A stretch of DNA of 64,000 nucleotides from JAFMKE01 sp037624485 (GTDB lineage Bacteria > Bacteroidota > Bacteroidia > Chitinophagales > UBA8649), in contig JASJJC010000021.1 in assembly GCA_037624485.1 (NCBI GenBank), forward strand, positions 1 through 64,000, in the 5' to 3' direction. Shown in pieces: positions 25,755 through 34,232 of this stretch (its first letter is position 1; every line of letters begins with the position of its first letter). The notes beneath the pieces were generated by a model that had not been told where the DNA came from, made no database searches, and worked only from the letters and a program-made list of their open reading frames with translations. The translations under genes were made by a program, and so were the position numbers.

Positions 25755-27092
25755 ATGATATTCTTAGTAGATCTAGTTTTTTTAGGAGCAAGTATTTCAA
25801 TATTCATGTTAATCTTGATGATTTTAGCAGGTGGATTATTGTTTGCAAAATCTCAGTTAGTTTCTGATGAAGATGTAGTGTTAACCTTGAATGGGGGTAA
25901 GCAAATTACCGCTAAGCCAGGATCCTCATTACTAAACGTACTTTCAGAAGAAGGTATCTTCTTGCCATCTGCTTGTGGTGGAGGTGGTACTTGTGCCATG
26001 TGTGAATGTCATATCCCAGAAGGTGGTGGCGATACACTGCCTACAGAGATGAATCACCTAACTAGAAAGGAAGTACAAGAGAAAAAACGTTTGGCTTGTC
26101 AGGTGAAAGTAAAGAATGATATGACCATAGAAATCCCGGAAGAAGTTTTCGGAATTAAAAAGTGGGAATGTGAAGTCGTCTCTAATTATAATGTGGCTAC
26201 TTTTATTAAAGAGTTTATTGTAAAATTGCCTGAAGGAGAAACTTTAGATTTTGAAGCAGGTGGTTATATTCAAGTAGATGTGCCAAAAGTTGATGTAGAT
26301 TTTAAAGATTTTGACATTACTGCTCATCCTAAATACCATGATACTCCTGATAAGTTCCAAGGCGATTGGGATCAGTTCAAAATGTGGGACTTAAAAATGG
26401 TGAATAAAGAAGAAGTTTTCAGAGCTTACTCCATGTCGAATCACCCAGCAGAAGGGAATATAGTTTCTTTAACAATTCGTATTGCTACACCACCATTCAA
26501 ATGGGGTAAAAATGCTGATGGTTCTAGAAAGTGGGATGGTTATCAAGCTATCAATCCTGGTATTTGTTCTTCATTCGTTTTCTCTAGAAAAATTGGTGAT
26601 AAAGTAACTATATCAGGTCCTTATGGTGAATTTTTTATCAAGGAAACTGATGCAGAGATGTTGTACATAGGTGGTGGAGCGGGAATGGCGCCAATGCGTT
26701 CTCACTTATATCACTTGTTCCATACTTTAAAAACAAATAGAAAAGTAACTTTCTTCTATGGAGGAAGAACGAAAAAAGAGTTATTCTACATAGAGGAATT
26801 TAGAGAAATCGAAAAGCAATTTCCCAACTTTACCTTTGCTATTGCCTTAGATAATCCAATGCCAGAGGATAATTGGACATTGAAAAAAGATTTGAGCGAT
26901 CCAAATGGTGATGGGTTTAAAGGCTTTGTGCATAATGTTGTAATTCAGGAATTTTTAAGTAAGCACGACGCACCAGAAGATTTAGAATTATATTTCTGTG
27001 GACCGCCAATGATGAATCAATCTGTTATCAAAATGGCTGATGATTGGGGCATTCCAGAAGATCAAGTCGCCTTCGATGATTTTGGCGGATAA
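25755..27092 (+). CDS. nqrF: Na+-NQR subunit F (NADH dehydrogenase module)
   Basis: Electron entry subunit: takes electrons from NADH to FAD and then to a 2Fe-2S centre. The 445-residue protein has one N-terminal helix (about 5-28), a ferredoxin domain with CGGGGTCAMCECH (about 75-87) and a later Cys near 117, an FAD-binding domain with RAYSMSNHP (about 221-229), and an NAD-binding domain starting GGGAGMAPMRSH. It is the last of the six structural genes and is followed by a strong terminator. Confidence 0.96.
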   Translation: MIFLVDLVFLGASISIFMLILMILAGGLLFAKSQLVSDEDVVLTLNGGKQITAKPGSSLLNVLSEEGIFLPSACGGGGTCAMCECHIPEGGGDTLPTEMNHLTRKEVQEKKRLACQVKVKNDMTIEIPEEVFGIKKWECEVVSNYNVATFIKEFIVKLPEGETLDFEAGGYIQVDVPKVDVDFKDFDITAHPKYHDTPDKFQGDWDQFKMWDLKMVNKEEVFRAYSMSNHPAEGNIVSLTIRIATPPFKWGKNADGSRKWDGYQAINPGICSSFVFSRKIGDKVTISGPYGEFFIKETDAEMLYIGGGAGMAPMRSHLYHLFHTLKTNRKVTFFYGGRTKKELFYIEEFREIEKQFPNFTFAIALDNPMPEDNWTLKKDLSDPNGDGFKGFVHNVVIQEFLSKHDAPEDLELYFCGPPMMNQSVIKMADDWGIPEDQVAFDDFGG

Positions 27093-27117
27093 GTATTAGA
27101 TTAAAGCATTACAAGTT

Positions 27118-27143
27118 AAAATCCCGCATTAGCGGGATTTTTT
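27118..27143 (+). terminator. nqr operon terminator
   Basis: 8-bp stem (AATCCCGC 27120-27127, GCGGGATT 27132-27139), loop ATTA, then a run of T. It separates nqrF from apbE. Confidence 0.9.
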
Positions 27144-27264
27144 GTTGGTAGAAATCCTAGCCATCACTTATAAATGAATCTATCCTTCCCGAAAGTTACA
27201 TTTAAATTGTATTGTCTTGTTGTATCCGATCTACTTCAATCAAGCAACTCTTTAAATAAGTAAG

Positions 27265-27272
27265 TATCTTTG
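27265..27272 (+). promoter_or_regulatory. apbE promoter, leaderless geometry
   Basis: TATCTTTG is a full -7 consensus that ends four bases (CATC) before the apbE ATG. The start of transcription would then fall at or next to the ATG. No strong -33 box. Confidence 0.5.
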
Positions 27273-27276
27273 CATC

Positions 27277-28293
27277 ATGAAGCCCTTTATATTCATTTTC
27301 ATTGCTAGTTTATTTTTCATCGCTTGCCAGCGGGAGCCAGTAATTCATACAGCCGAAATACAGTTCGGAACGATGGGGACTTATGGAATGGTGAAAATTA
27401 TAAGTGATTCATTGGAAATAGATGAAACTGCAGTTTTACTTAAAATTGATAGTTTACTTCATGATGTAAATATGGGGGTTAGCACATACATAGATAGTTC
27501 TGTGATTGCGCGATCCAACCAAGAAGGATTTTGGATTGAAGATGGAAATGAGATTCATCAATCCCATTTCAAAGAAAATTTAACACGCAGCTTAGAAATT
27601 ATGAGAGTGACTAATGGGCAGTTTAACGTCTTTGTTAAGCCGCTTATTGATTTCTGGGGTTTTGGTGATTATGACAAACGCAATTTACTTGCTAAGGATA
27701 GTTTAAGTGTTGATTCATTATTGAACTGCATAAACAGCCATGATGTATACATTAGAGATACTTCAGGGTGCATGCAATTAGACTTCTCTGCTATCGCCAA
27801 GGGATATGGTGTTGATCAGGTAGCTAATCTGCTTGAGCGCATGAACTATGAAAGGTATATGGTGGAAATAGGAGGAGAAGTGGTTTGTAAAGGTAAAAAT
27901 GCAGACGAAGTATATTGGAGATTGGGTATTGAAGAACCCAATGAGGAAAGTCGATCTATTTTTGAAGTCATGCAATTAGAGAATAGAGCGATGGCAACCT
28001 CTGGAAATTATAGAAATTTTAAAATCTTGGATAACGGTCTAAAGGTGGTCCATATCATAAATCCATCCTCGGGTTATCCAGAGATAAGTAATCTTCTTAG
28101 CGCAAGCATCATAGCAGATAACTGCATGTCTGCCGATGCCTACGCGACAGCTTGTATGGTTATGGGTATTGATACTTGCTTCGACTTTCTGCTCAATCAT
28201 CCCGAATTAGAGGGCTACCTAATTTATTCGGATGAGGCAGGTCAACTAAAGGTAAAACAAACCAAGGGATTTGAAGAGATGATTGTTGAATAG
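27277..28293 (+). CDS. apbE: FAD:protein FMN transferase
   Basis: Attaches FMN from FAD to a threonine in target proteins such as NqrB and NqrC. The 338-residue protein is a predicted lipoprotein (signal ending FFIAC, Cys at about 17), so it acts in the periplasm. Family motifs are the FSAIAKGYGVDQV segment (about 170-182) and EIGGEVVCKG (about 196-205). Its place right after nqrF fits its role in Nqr maturation, but the terminator and its own promoter suggest separate control. Confidence 0.93.
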   Translation: MKPFIFIFIASLFFIACQREPVIHTAEIQFGTMGTYGMVKIISDSLEIDETAVLLKIDSLLHDVNMGVSTYIDSSVIARSNQEGFWIEDGNEIHQSHFKENLTRSLEIMRVTNGQFNVFVKPLIDFWGFGDYDKRNLLAKDSLSVDSLLNCINSHDVYIRDTSGCMQLDFSAIAKGYGVDQVANLLERMNYERYMVEIGGEVVCKGKNADEVYWRLGIEEPNEESRSIFEVMQLENRAMATSGNYRNFKILDNGLKVVHIINPSSGYPEISNLLSASIIADNCMSADAYATACMVMGIDTCFDFLLNHPELEGYLIYSDEAGQLKVKQTKGFEEMIVE

Positions 28294-28446
28294 ACAAGCT
28301 CATGGTATTGAATAAGCTCATAGCACAATTCATTTTGAGAATTTTCACACAGGAATAATTAATACAAGTAGCACTTTGTTCGTAACATATCATGGAATAA
28401 ACTTCCGGCTCAAAAAACCTATCTTCACCTAAATTAATATAATCCT

Positions 28447-29928
28447 ATGATTACAAAAGTTGTTGTACTAGCCATATATGTTGCCATTTTATTTTTAATT
28501 GGAATATTTGCTTCTCGAAAAGTAAAGAGCATGAGCGACTTCTATGTAGGCGGGAAGAATATGGGCTTTTGGGCGGTGGCATTTTCAGCTCGAGCAACAG
28601 GCGAATCCGGTTGGCTGCTTATAGGACTAACTGGAATGGGAGCCTTAGCTGGTATGTCAGGTTATTGGGTCGTCTTAGGTGAAGTTTTAGGCGTTTTCAT
28701 TTCCTGGTTTTTTATGGCAAAGCTCTTTAAACGCAAATCAGATAGTTACGATGCGATTACTATCCCAGATTACTTGCAGAGCCATTTTAAGTCAACGACC
28801 AATACGCTTCGCATACTCTCGGCTTCCGTTTTGTCGATATTCGTCATCATTTATGTTAGCTCCCAAATTGATGCAACAGGTATTGCTTTTGAGTCTTTAT
28901 TGGGGATGAATTACTTTGCCGGTGCACTTCTTGGTTTTGGTATTGTTCTGGTTTATATTTTTATAGGAGGCTTTGTTGCAGCTGTATGGTCAGATATGTT
29001 TCAAGGTTTGTTAATGTTCTTTGGACTGGTTTTATTGCCAATTGTTGTTTGGTTTTCTATGGATCATGGTCAGGGCATAATAAGTGGACTAAATGCGATA
29101 GATCCAGCTTTGACCGACATCTGGGGAGGACATGAAGATGTATGGATGAACGTGTTTACTATTTTAGGATTCTCTATGATAGGTTTAGGATTCCTAGGAT
29201 CGCCACAGGTATATGTTCGCTTTATGTCAATACGAAATGAAGAAGAGATTGATAAGGGGAAATGGGTGGCCTTAGCTTTTACTTTTCTTACTGATGCTGC
29301 AGCTGTAACTATAGGTATTCTCGCTAGGGTTTTGTTCACGAAAAGTGGTCAAGACCCTGAAGCTATTTTTGGAATAGGAGCAACTGACGTTTTAAAATTA
29401 ATGACAGAAAACTTTCTGCCTTATGTGCTTGTAGCCATTTATGTAGCTATCGTTTTATCTGCTATTATGTCTACCATCGATTCATTGTTAATTATTGCAT
29501 CTAGCGCGATAACAAGAGATTTTTACCAAAAAATATTTCATCCAGAAATAAAAGATGAAGACTTAACTAAATTATCTAGAATTGTAACCATTGTAATGGC
29601 ACTAATTGCATTAGCTATAGCTATGACTATCGCCATCTTATCTCCTGAACGGCAAGTGTTTTGGGTGATTATATTTGGTTGGTCAGGTATTGCAGCCACA
29701 TTTTGTCCCGTTATAATTTTATCTCTTTTTTGGAAAGGCTATACAGAGAAAGGAGCTATTGCATCAATGATAGCAGGATTTTTATCTGTAATAGTTATCA
29801 AGTTTGTTTTTCAGAATTTAGAAGGAGTAGGACCGTACTTTCAAGCGCTGGATGTGCTTGCACCATCATTTGCAGTAGCGATGATCTTTGGTTGGATTTT
29901 CTCTAAGTTGGACACCAAGAAGATTTAA
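28447..29928 (+). CDS. Sodium:solute symporter, PutP-like
   Basis: Inner-membrane Na+-coupled uptake carrier of the SSS family with about 13 helices and 493 residues. The N-terminal YVGGKNMGFWAVAFSARAT and GESGWLLIGLTG segments match Na+/proline symporters. Proline as substrate is inferred from the closest family resemblance. It stands next to the nqr/apbE genes, whose product could supply the Na+ gradient. A weak -7-like TATCTTCA lies at 28420-28427. Confidence 0.85.
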   Translation: MITKVVVLAIYVAILFLIGIFASRKVKSMSDFYVGGKNMGFWAVAFSARATGESGWLLIGLTGMGALAGMSGYWVVLGEVLGVFISWFFMAKLFKRKSDSYDAITIPDYLQSHFKSTTNTLRILSASVLSIFVIIYVSSQIDATGIAFESLLGMNYFAGALLGFGIVLVYIFIGGFVAAVWSDMFQGLLMFFGLVLLPIVVWFSMDHGQGIISGLNAIDPALTDIWGGHEDVWMNVFTILGFSMIGLGFLGSPQVYVRFMSIRNEEEIDKGKWVALAFTFLTDAAAVTIGILARVLFTKSGQDPEAIFGIGATDVLKLMTENFLPYVLVAIYVAIVLSAIMSTIDSLLIIASSAITRDFYQKIFHPEIKDEDLTKLSRIVTIVMALIALAIAMTIAILSPERQVFWVIIFGWSGIAATFCPVIILSLFWKGYTEKGAIASMIAGFLSVIVIKFVFQNLEGVGPYFQALDVLAPSFAVAMIFGWIFSKLDTKKI

Positions 29929-29952
29929 TAGTTTTATAAGAATACATCTTTC

Positions 29953-29980
29953 GGATTCATTGCGAATCCGCGACTTCGCG
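29953..29980. repeat. Tandem small hairpins between convergent genes
   Basis: GGATTC/GAATCC (29953-29958 and 29964-29969) and CGCG/CGCG (29969-29972 and 29977-29980) form two adjoining hairpins between the convergent symporter gene and the small cysteine-rich gene. Neither has a clear U-tract, so this is only a possible terminator or RNA structure. Confidence 0.35.
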
Positions 29981-29992
29981 TAAAACCAAAAA

Positions 29993-30220
29993 CTATCCTA
30001 TTCTCGGTAGATCTTCTGCTGTGGGTACTTCACAATCACCTTCGGGAATACTACCACAAACGGTGCATTCTCCAATTTCATTGCGCAACATAGGATTGTT
30101 TGAAGCACAGCCACCTCTAAATTCTGCTTTGCTATCGAAGAACATTCGAATACCAAGAGCTGCTACAAAGAATGCAAAAATCGCGATGCACACGAACATC
30201 ATGGGAAGAAAAGTATTCAT
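29993..30220 (-). CDS. Small cysteine-rich membrane protein, possible NqrM
   Basis: A 75-residue protein with one N-terminal helix (about 4-27), then a short cytoplasmic or periplasmic tail with four cysteines (GGC at about 38, then C52, C55 and C63). NqrM, the factor needed to mature Na+-NQR by placing Fe in NqrD/NqrE, is a protein of this size with a single helix followed by a G-x-C-rich cluster. The nearness of nqr and apbE supports this, but the Cys spacing was not compared with a family alignment, so the name is inference. It has a perfect -7 box just before the ATG. Confidence 0.72.
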   Translation of the reverse strand: MNTFLPMMFVCIAIFAFFVAALGIRMFFDSKAEFRGGCASNNPMLRNEIGECTVCGSIPEGDCEVPTAEDLPRIG

Positions 30221-30224
30221 AATG

Positions 30225-30232
30225 CAAAGATA
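30225..30232 (-). promoter_or_regulatory. Promoter of the cysteine-rich membrane protein gene, leaderless geometry
   Basis: Minus strand reads TATCTTTG, then four bases (CATT), then ATG. Same spacing as at apbE. Confidence 0.5.
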
Positions 30233-30276
30233 ACAAATCTCTCTCGTTAATAGTTTCTACGGGGCTTCAAATTATT

Positions 30277-30284
30277 TATCTTCG
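30277..30284 (+). promoter_or_regulatory. mazG promoter, leaderless geometry
   Basis: TATCTTCG, one base off TAnnTTTG, ends four bases (TGGT) before the mazG ATG. It faces away from the previous promoter across 44 bases. Confidence 0.42.
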
Positions 30285-30288
30285 TGGT

Positions 30289-31050
30289 ATGAATAAAAAA
30301 TTAGAAGCTTTTCAGCGCTTGCTGGATATAATGAATGATTTACGTGAAAAATGTCCATGGGATAAAAAACAAACCACTGCATCATTAAGGAATTTAAGCA
30401 TAGAGGAAGTATATGAATTAAGTGATGCAATTTTGAAGGAAGATTCTGCTGGAATAAAAGAAGAACTAGGAGATTTATTTCTACACCTTATTTTTTATTC
30501 AAAAATAGGAGAGGAGGAAGGTCAGTTTGATGTAGCAGATGTTTTGAATAGTGTATGCGATAAGCTAATACATCGACACCCGCACATTTATGGCGACGTG
30601 AAAGCGGAAACAGAAGAAGAAGTACTTAGGAATTGGGAGCAACTTAAATTGAAAGAGGGAAAGACATCTATCTTGGAAGGTGTGCCTTCATCAATGCCAG
30701 CAATTAATAAAGCATTTAGGCTTCAAGAAAAAACTGCCAAGGTTGGTTTTGAGTGGGATACTATTACGGAAGTTTGGGATAAAGTTGAGGAAGAAAATAA
30801 AGAGTTAGTCGAAGCTGTGGAGCAAGGCAGTAAAGAGCAGATACAGGATGAGTTTGGAGATTTGTTATTTGCATTAATTAATTATGCTAGATATTTAAAA
30901 ATAGATCCAGAGGCCGCATTAGAAGGGACTAACAGGAAATTTAAATACCGATTTGAGTTCATCGAAAAGACGGCAAAAAAACAAGGCAAAAATCTTCAAG
31001 ATATGAGCCTTGAGGAAATGGATGAAATCTGGAATTTAGCAAAGAAATAA
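30289..31050 (+). CDS. mazG: Nucleoside triphosphate pyrophosphohydrolase MazG
   Basis: Hydrolyses NTPs and dNTPs to monophosphates and pyrophosphate, which clears damaged nucleotides. The 253-residue protein has two MazG domains: the first with CPWDKKQTTASL (about 21-32) and EEVYELSDAI plus EELGDLFLHLIF, the second around VEEENKELVEAVEQ and DEFGDLLFALINYAR. The metal-binding EExxE and ExxD residues are visible in both. It is monocistronic and convergent with ilvE. RdgB, another pool-cleaning enzyme, is encoded 1.6 kb away. Confidence 0.94.
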   Translation: MNKKLEAFQRLLDIMNDLREKCPWDKKQTTASLRNLSIEEVYELSDAILKEDSAGIKEELGDLFLHLIFYSKIGEEEGQFDVADVLNSVCDKLIHRHPHIYGDVKAETEEEVLRNWEQLKLKEGKTSILEGVPSSMPAINKAFRLQEKTAKVGFEWDTITEVWDKVEEENKELVEAVEQGSKEQIQDEFGDLLFALINYARYLKIDPEAALEGTNRKFKYRFEFIEKTAKKQGKNLQDMSLEEMDEIWNLAKK

Positions 31051-31057
31051 CTGGAGC

Positions 31058-32134
31058 TTATACGCTTGCTAGACTCAATACACGCAGCCATTGATGGGTA
31101 TCTTCAATTTCACCATTTTTAATAGAAGTAATCGCTTTTAACAAGCGGGATGATATCTTGCGATCTTCGATTGGAGGAAGTGAAAATTCATCATCCTTAT
31201 ACCCAATAGCCATTATAGGTGAAATTGTTGCTGCAGTACCCGCACCAAAAGCATCTTCCAAATGACCCGATTTGTGAGCATCAGTGACTTCATCAATGGA
31301 TATTGGACGTTCCTCAACGGGAATACCCCATTCTTTGAGCAGCGTAATCACGCTGTCCCGAGTTACACCAGGTAAAATAGTGCCTTCTTCTAAAGACGGG
31401 GTAACTACTTTACCATCAATCACTATAAAGATATTCATAGTACCTATTTCTTGTAAGAATTTTTTATGAATTCCATCAAGCCATAAGATCTGCTGATAGC
31501 CTCTTTTATTGATTTCTTCAACAGGCTGAATAGCTCTAGCATAATTTCCTGCAGTTTTAGCAAATCCAGTTCCACCTGGGAATGCACGAACATAATCGTC
31601 ACTCGCATAAACCTTAACCGGTCCACTATAATAAGAGGCGACAGGTGAGGTGAAAATGATAAACTTATATTTAGATGATCGACGAATTCCAATAAATTCA
31701 TCAGTTGCAAATACATAAGGTCTAATGTATAGAGAGGTTCCTTCCGCATCAGGAATCCATTGATTATCTAATTTCAATAATTCATCCAAAGCTTGAAAAA
31801 ATAATTCTTCTGATATTTGTGGCATTGCCATACGCACAGCAGAACGATTCAATCTTTCTAAATTCTTCTCTGGTCGAAAAATAACAATTTCATTCTTATC
31901 GTTTTTTCGTGCTTTCAATCCTTCAAAAATTGATTGCCCATAATGAATAGAAGACATTGCTGGATGCATTGGTAAATAGTCAAAGGGAACAATTCTAAAA
32001 TCACCCCATTTACCATTTTCGTAGTCCGCAACAAACATGTGATCAGAAAATATTTTACCAAACCCAAGCTTACTAAAATCTTCCTTGCTCAACCGACTTT
32101 CAGATGTTTTGTTAACTTTAATTTGATAATTCAT
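31058..32134 (-). CDS. ilvE: Branched-chain amino-acid aminotransferase
   Basis: Transfers the amino group between glutamate and leucine, isoleucine or valine, using PLP. The class IV fold is shown by the EDAFGAGTAATISPI segment near the C-terminus, the FPGGTGFAKTAGNYARA segment with PLP-contacting residues, and HYGQSIFEGLKA near residue 66. The frame stays open to 32179, but ATG 32134 (MNYQIKV) is chosen: a full -7 promoter box lies at 32155-32162 inside the longer frame. That gives 358 residues, normal for the family. Confidence 0.94.
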   Translation of the reverse strand: MNYQIKVNKTSESRLSKEDFSKLGFGKIFSDHMFVADYENGKWGDFRIVPFDYLPMHPAMSSIHYGQSIFEGLKARKNDKNEIVIFRPEKNLERLNRSAVRMAMPQISEELFFQALDELLKLDNQWIPDAEGTSLYIRPYVFATDEFIGIRRSSKYKFIIFTSPVASYYSGPVKVYASDDYVRAFPGGTGFAKTAGNYARAIQPVEEINKRGYQQILWLDGIHKKFLQEIGTMNIFIVIDGKVVTPSLEEGTILPGVTRDSVITLLKEWGIPVEERPISIDEVTDAHKSGHLEDAFGAGTAATISPIMAIGYKDDEFSLPPIEDRKISSRLLKAITSIKNGEIEDTHQWLRVLSLASV

Positions 32135-32154
32135 TATGTTTGCTTTAATTCTTG

Positions 32155-32162
32155 CAAAGGTA
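32155..32162 (-). promoter_or_regulatory. ilvE promoter -7 element
   Basis: Minus strand reads TACCTTTG, a full match to TAnnTTTG, 20 bases before the ATG at 32134. It decides the start codon. Confidence 0.55.
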
Positions 32163-32223
32163 CGAAATTTTAGACGCATCTTTTGTTTGGTTTATTGCGT
32201 GACTACAGATAATTAAAATAAAT

Positions 32224-32658
32224 ATGACTGCATTATATAAAAATACAAAGCTATATCGATTGCCAGATAGCGCGGCAAATGCTGTACTTCATAAGGATGC
32301 AATTGCCGCAGAGTTAATTTTTGTTTTATTCTTAGATGTGGATCTACAACCTGAACTTTTACAAATGCTTGACAAAATTGCCTTGGCCTTGAAATTAGAT
32401 AAAGCCCAAGTAGAATATTTAATTGTGCACTCCGATGGTATTTTTTTAAATGATTTACAAGCGAAATACAAAGCTAAACATGTGGTGGTATTTGGCGCAG
32501 AACCTAAAGACTTAAATATAAATGCTGAGTTATCCAATTATCGGGTTTATCCATTCAATCAATTCAAGCTTCTTCTAGTAAACGATGTACTAGATATATA
32601 CTCCAATAAGCAACTCAAAGCTAGCTTATGGAACTCACTCCAAGAAATGTTTAAATGA
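32224..32658 (+). CDS. Hypothetical protein, possibly HolD-like (DNA polymerase III psi)
   Basis: A 144-residue protein without a firm family match by eye. Its layout recalls the psi subunit HolD (137 residues in E. coli): a hydrophobic strand (LIFVLFLDVD, about 32-41), LQPELLQMLDKIALALKL with KAQV (about 42-63), then VVVFGAEP (about 87-94) and a C-terminal LKASLWNSLQEM (about 130-141), compared with HolD's VLRALTVSPDQV and ARAALWQQI. HolD would link SSB to the clamp loader. The stop overlaps the rdgB start by 4 bases (ATGA), so they are one operon. The gene is real; the HolD label is inference. Confidence 0.8.
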   Translation: MTALYKNTKLYRLPDSAANAVLHKDAIAAELIFVLFLDVDLQPELLQMLDKIALALKLDKAQVEYLIVHSDGIFLNDLQAKYKAKHVVVFGAEPKDLNINAELSNYRVYPFNQFKLLLVNDVLDIYSNKQLKASLWNSLQEMFK

Positions 32659-33248
32659 TGGAAATTATATTTGCTACCAGTAATGCGAATAAATTGCGGG
32701 AAGTTAGATCCTTGTTGCCCGATGATATTATGGTCCTAAGTTTGAAAGAAATTAACTTTAAAGATGAAATCGAAGAAACGAAATCAACTATAGAAGGGAA
32801 TAGTTTGTTAAAAGCAAAAACTATTTTTGACATATACAAGAAGCCTGTATTAGCTGAGGATACAGGTCTTGAAGTTTTCGCTTTGAATGGAGAACCGGGT
32901 GTGCGAACTGCGAGATACTCAGGAGATGGTGCTAACGCTGAGAAGAATATGAATCTTTTACTGAAAAACTTAAAAGATGAAAGCGATAGGTCTGCTCAAT
33001 TTAAGACGGTTGCTACTTTTATTTCAGCGAATGGCGTTATTCATACTTTTGAAGGAATTATTCGTGGAGTTATCACCTCGGATAAGATGGGTGAAGGAGG
33101 CTTTGGCTATGACCCTATTTTTAAACCTGCAGGTTTCAGTAAGGTCTTTGCAGATATGGCCGATCAACAAAAGAATATTATTAGCCACAGAGGAATAGCG
33201 ATAACAAAGTTTATCCGCTTTCTGAAAGAAGAAATGACCGAAGGGTAG
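32655..33248 (+). CDS. rdgB: XTP/dITP diphosphatase
   Basis: Removes non-canonical purine triphosphates (XTP, dITP) by hydrolysis to monophosphates. The 197-residue Ham1-family protein starts IIFATSNANKLREV (about 3-16, the SNxxK motif), and contains AEDTGLEVFALNGEPGVRTA (about 67-86) and GFGYDPIFKP (about 150-159). ATG 32655 overlaps the preceding stop; ATG 32658 one codon later is an alternative. It is convergent with the phosphorylase gene. Confidence 0.95.
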   Translation: MMEIIFATSNANKLREVRSLLPDDIMVLSLKEINFKDEIEETKSTIEGNSLLKAKTIFDIYKKPVLAEDTGLEVFALNGEPGVRTARYSGDGANAEKNMNLLLKNLKDESDRSAQFKTVATFISANGVIHTFEGIIRGVITSDKMGEGGFGYDPIFKPAGFSKVFADMADQQKNIISHRGIAITKFIRFLKEEMTEG

Positions 33249-33255
33249 ATCGCTT

Positions 33256-34122
33256 CTAGGCTAATTTTTCAAGTGTGAGTAGAATAGCTTTCTCAACAAT
33301 AGCTTTAGAATCTTTGCTGAATGTCAAGGCCTGTCTATTGGCAAGAATCGCATTAACAGATAAACACTTATGTCCTAATAATCTTCCTAGGCCATAAATG
33401 CCAGAGGTTTCCATTTCTAAATTGGTAACGCGATGCGCGCCAAAGTGCAGCTTGGATAAATCCTCAATAAAATTATCAATGCTTGGTTTTAATCGCAGTG
33501 TTCGGCCTTGCGGCCCATAAAATCCCGTTGATGTTAACGTGATTCCATAATGCAGGTCTTCACCTTTAAATAGATTCAGTAAATCCTGACTTGCTGCGGT
33601 CAATGAGGGTGTGAGGGGCAGTTCAACTTGTGTATTTATTTTCTTCAAGATTTCTTCTTCTTCAGCAGTATTCATGCCTTGATAAAAATTCATTAGGCCA
33701 TCTAATCCTAATCCATGGCTGGAAAGTAAGATGCTATCAATAGGAATATCTTTCTGCAAAGATCCGGACGTTCCAATACGAATAATGTTTAATGATTTTA
33801 AACTTGTTTTAGCTAGACGGGTTTCAAGATCGATATTAACCAAAGCATCAAGTTCGTTGAATACAATGTCGATATTGTCAGTTCCGATACCAGTAGATAA
33901 TACCGTTAGTCGTTTTTTACCTATGTATCCCGTATGCGTTACGAATTCTCGTTTATTGGTTTTAAATTCAATAGAGTCAAAGTGCCTACTAACCTCTTTA
34001 ACACGATCTTGGTCACCAACAATAATAATATCATCAGCAATATTCTCAGGCTTAAGGTGAAGGTGATAAACACTACCATCCTCATTTAGCACTAATTCAC
34101 TCGCTTCCATTTTTTTATTCAT
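33256..34122 (-). CDS. Nucleoside phosphorylase (uridine phosphorylase-like)
   Basis: Splits a nucleoside with phosphate into base and ribose 1-phosphate. The PNP/UDP phosphorylase fold is shown by IIIVGDQDRVKEVSRHFD (about 29-46), VLSTGIGTDNIDIVFNEL (about 73-90), IRIGTSGSLQ (about 115-124) and NLEMETSGIYGLG, whose METSG motif contacts the ribose. Substrate is not certain, uridine being the nearest match. ATG 34122 is preferred; a -7 box ends four bases before it. A TTG at 34125 and an ATG at 34110 are alternatives. Confidence 0.88.
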   Translation of the reverse strand: MNKKMEASELVLNEDGSVYHLHLKPENIADDIIIVGDQDRVKEVSRHFDSIEFKTNKREFVTHTGYIGKKRLTVLSTGIGTDNIDIVFNELDALVNIDLETRLAKTSLKSLNIIRIGTSGSLQKDIPIDSILLSSHGLGLDGLMNFYQGMNTAEEEEILKKINTQVELPLTPSLTAASQDLLNLFKGEDLHYGITLTSTGFYGPQGRTLRLKPSIDNFIEDLSKLHFGAHRVTNLEMETSGIYGLGRLLGHKCLSVNAILANRQALTFSKDSKAIVEKAILLTLEKLA

Positions 34123-34126
34123 CAAG

Positions 34127-34134
34127 TAAAGTTA
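34127..34134 (-). promoter_or_regulatory. Nucleoside phosphorylase promoter, leaderless geometry
   Basis: Minus strand reads TAACTTTA, then four bases (CTTG), then ATG at 34122. One base off the -7 consensus. Confidence 0.42.
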
Positions 34135-34205
34135 TAATTATTCAAGGAACTTTGATTGCGCACAAGTTTGCCAATTCAGAGTATGATGTTTTGTTAAAGC
34201 AGTTG

Positions 34206-34213
34206 TACATTTG
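34206..34213 (+). promoter_or_regulatory. bio operon promoter -7 element
   Basis: TACATTTG, a full consensus match, lies 19 bases before ATG 34233, inside the longer open frame that begins at TTG 34152. It supports the later start for bioF. Confidence 0.5.
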
Positions 34214-34232
34214 TACTCAATATTATTCCTAT

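Noticed and set aside
30021..30233. Plus-strand open frame opposite the Cys-rich membrane protein
   Set aside because: The minus-strand frame has a perfect promoter box, membrane helix and cysteine pattern; the plus-strand frame is its shadow.
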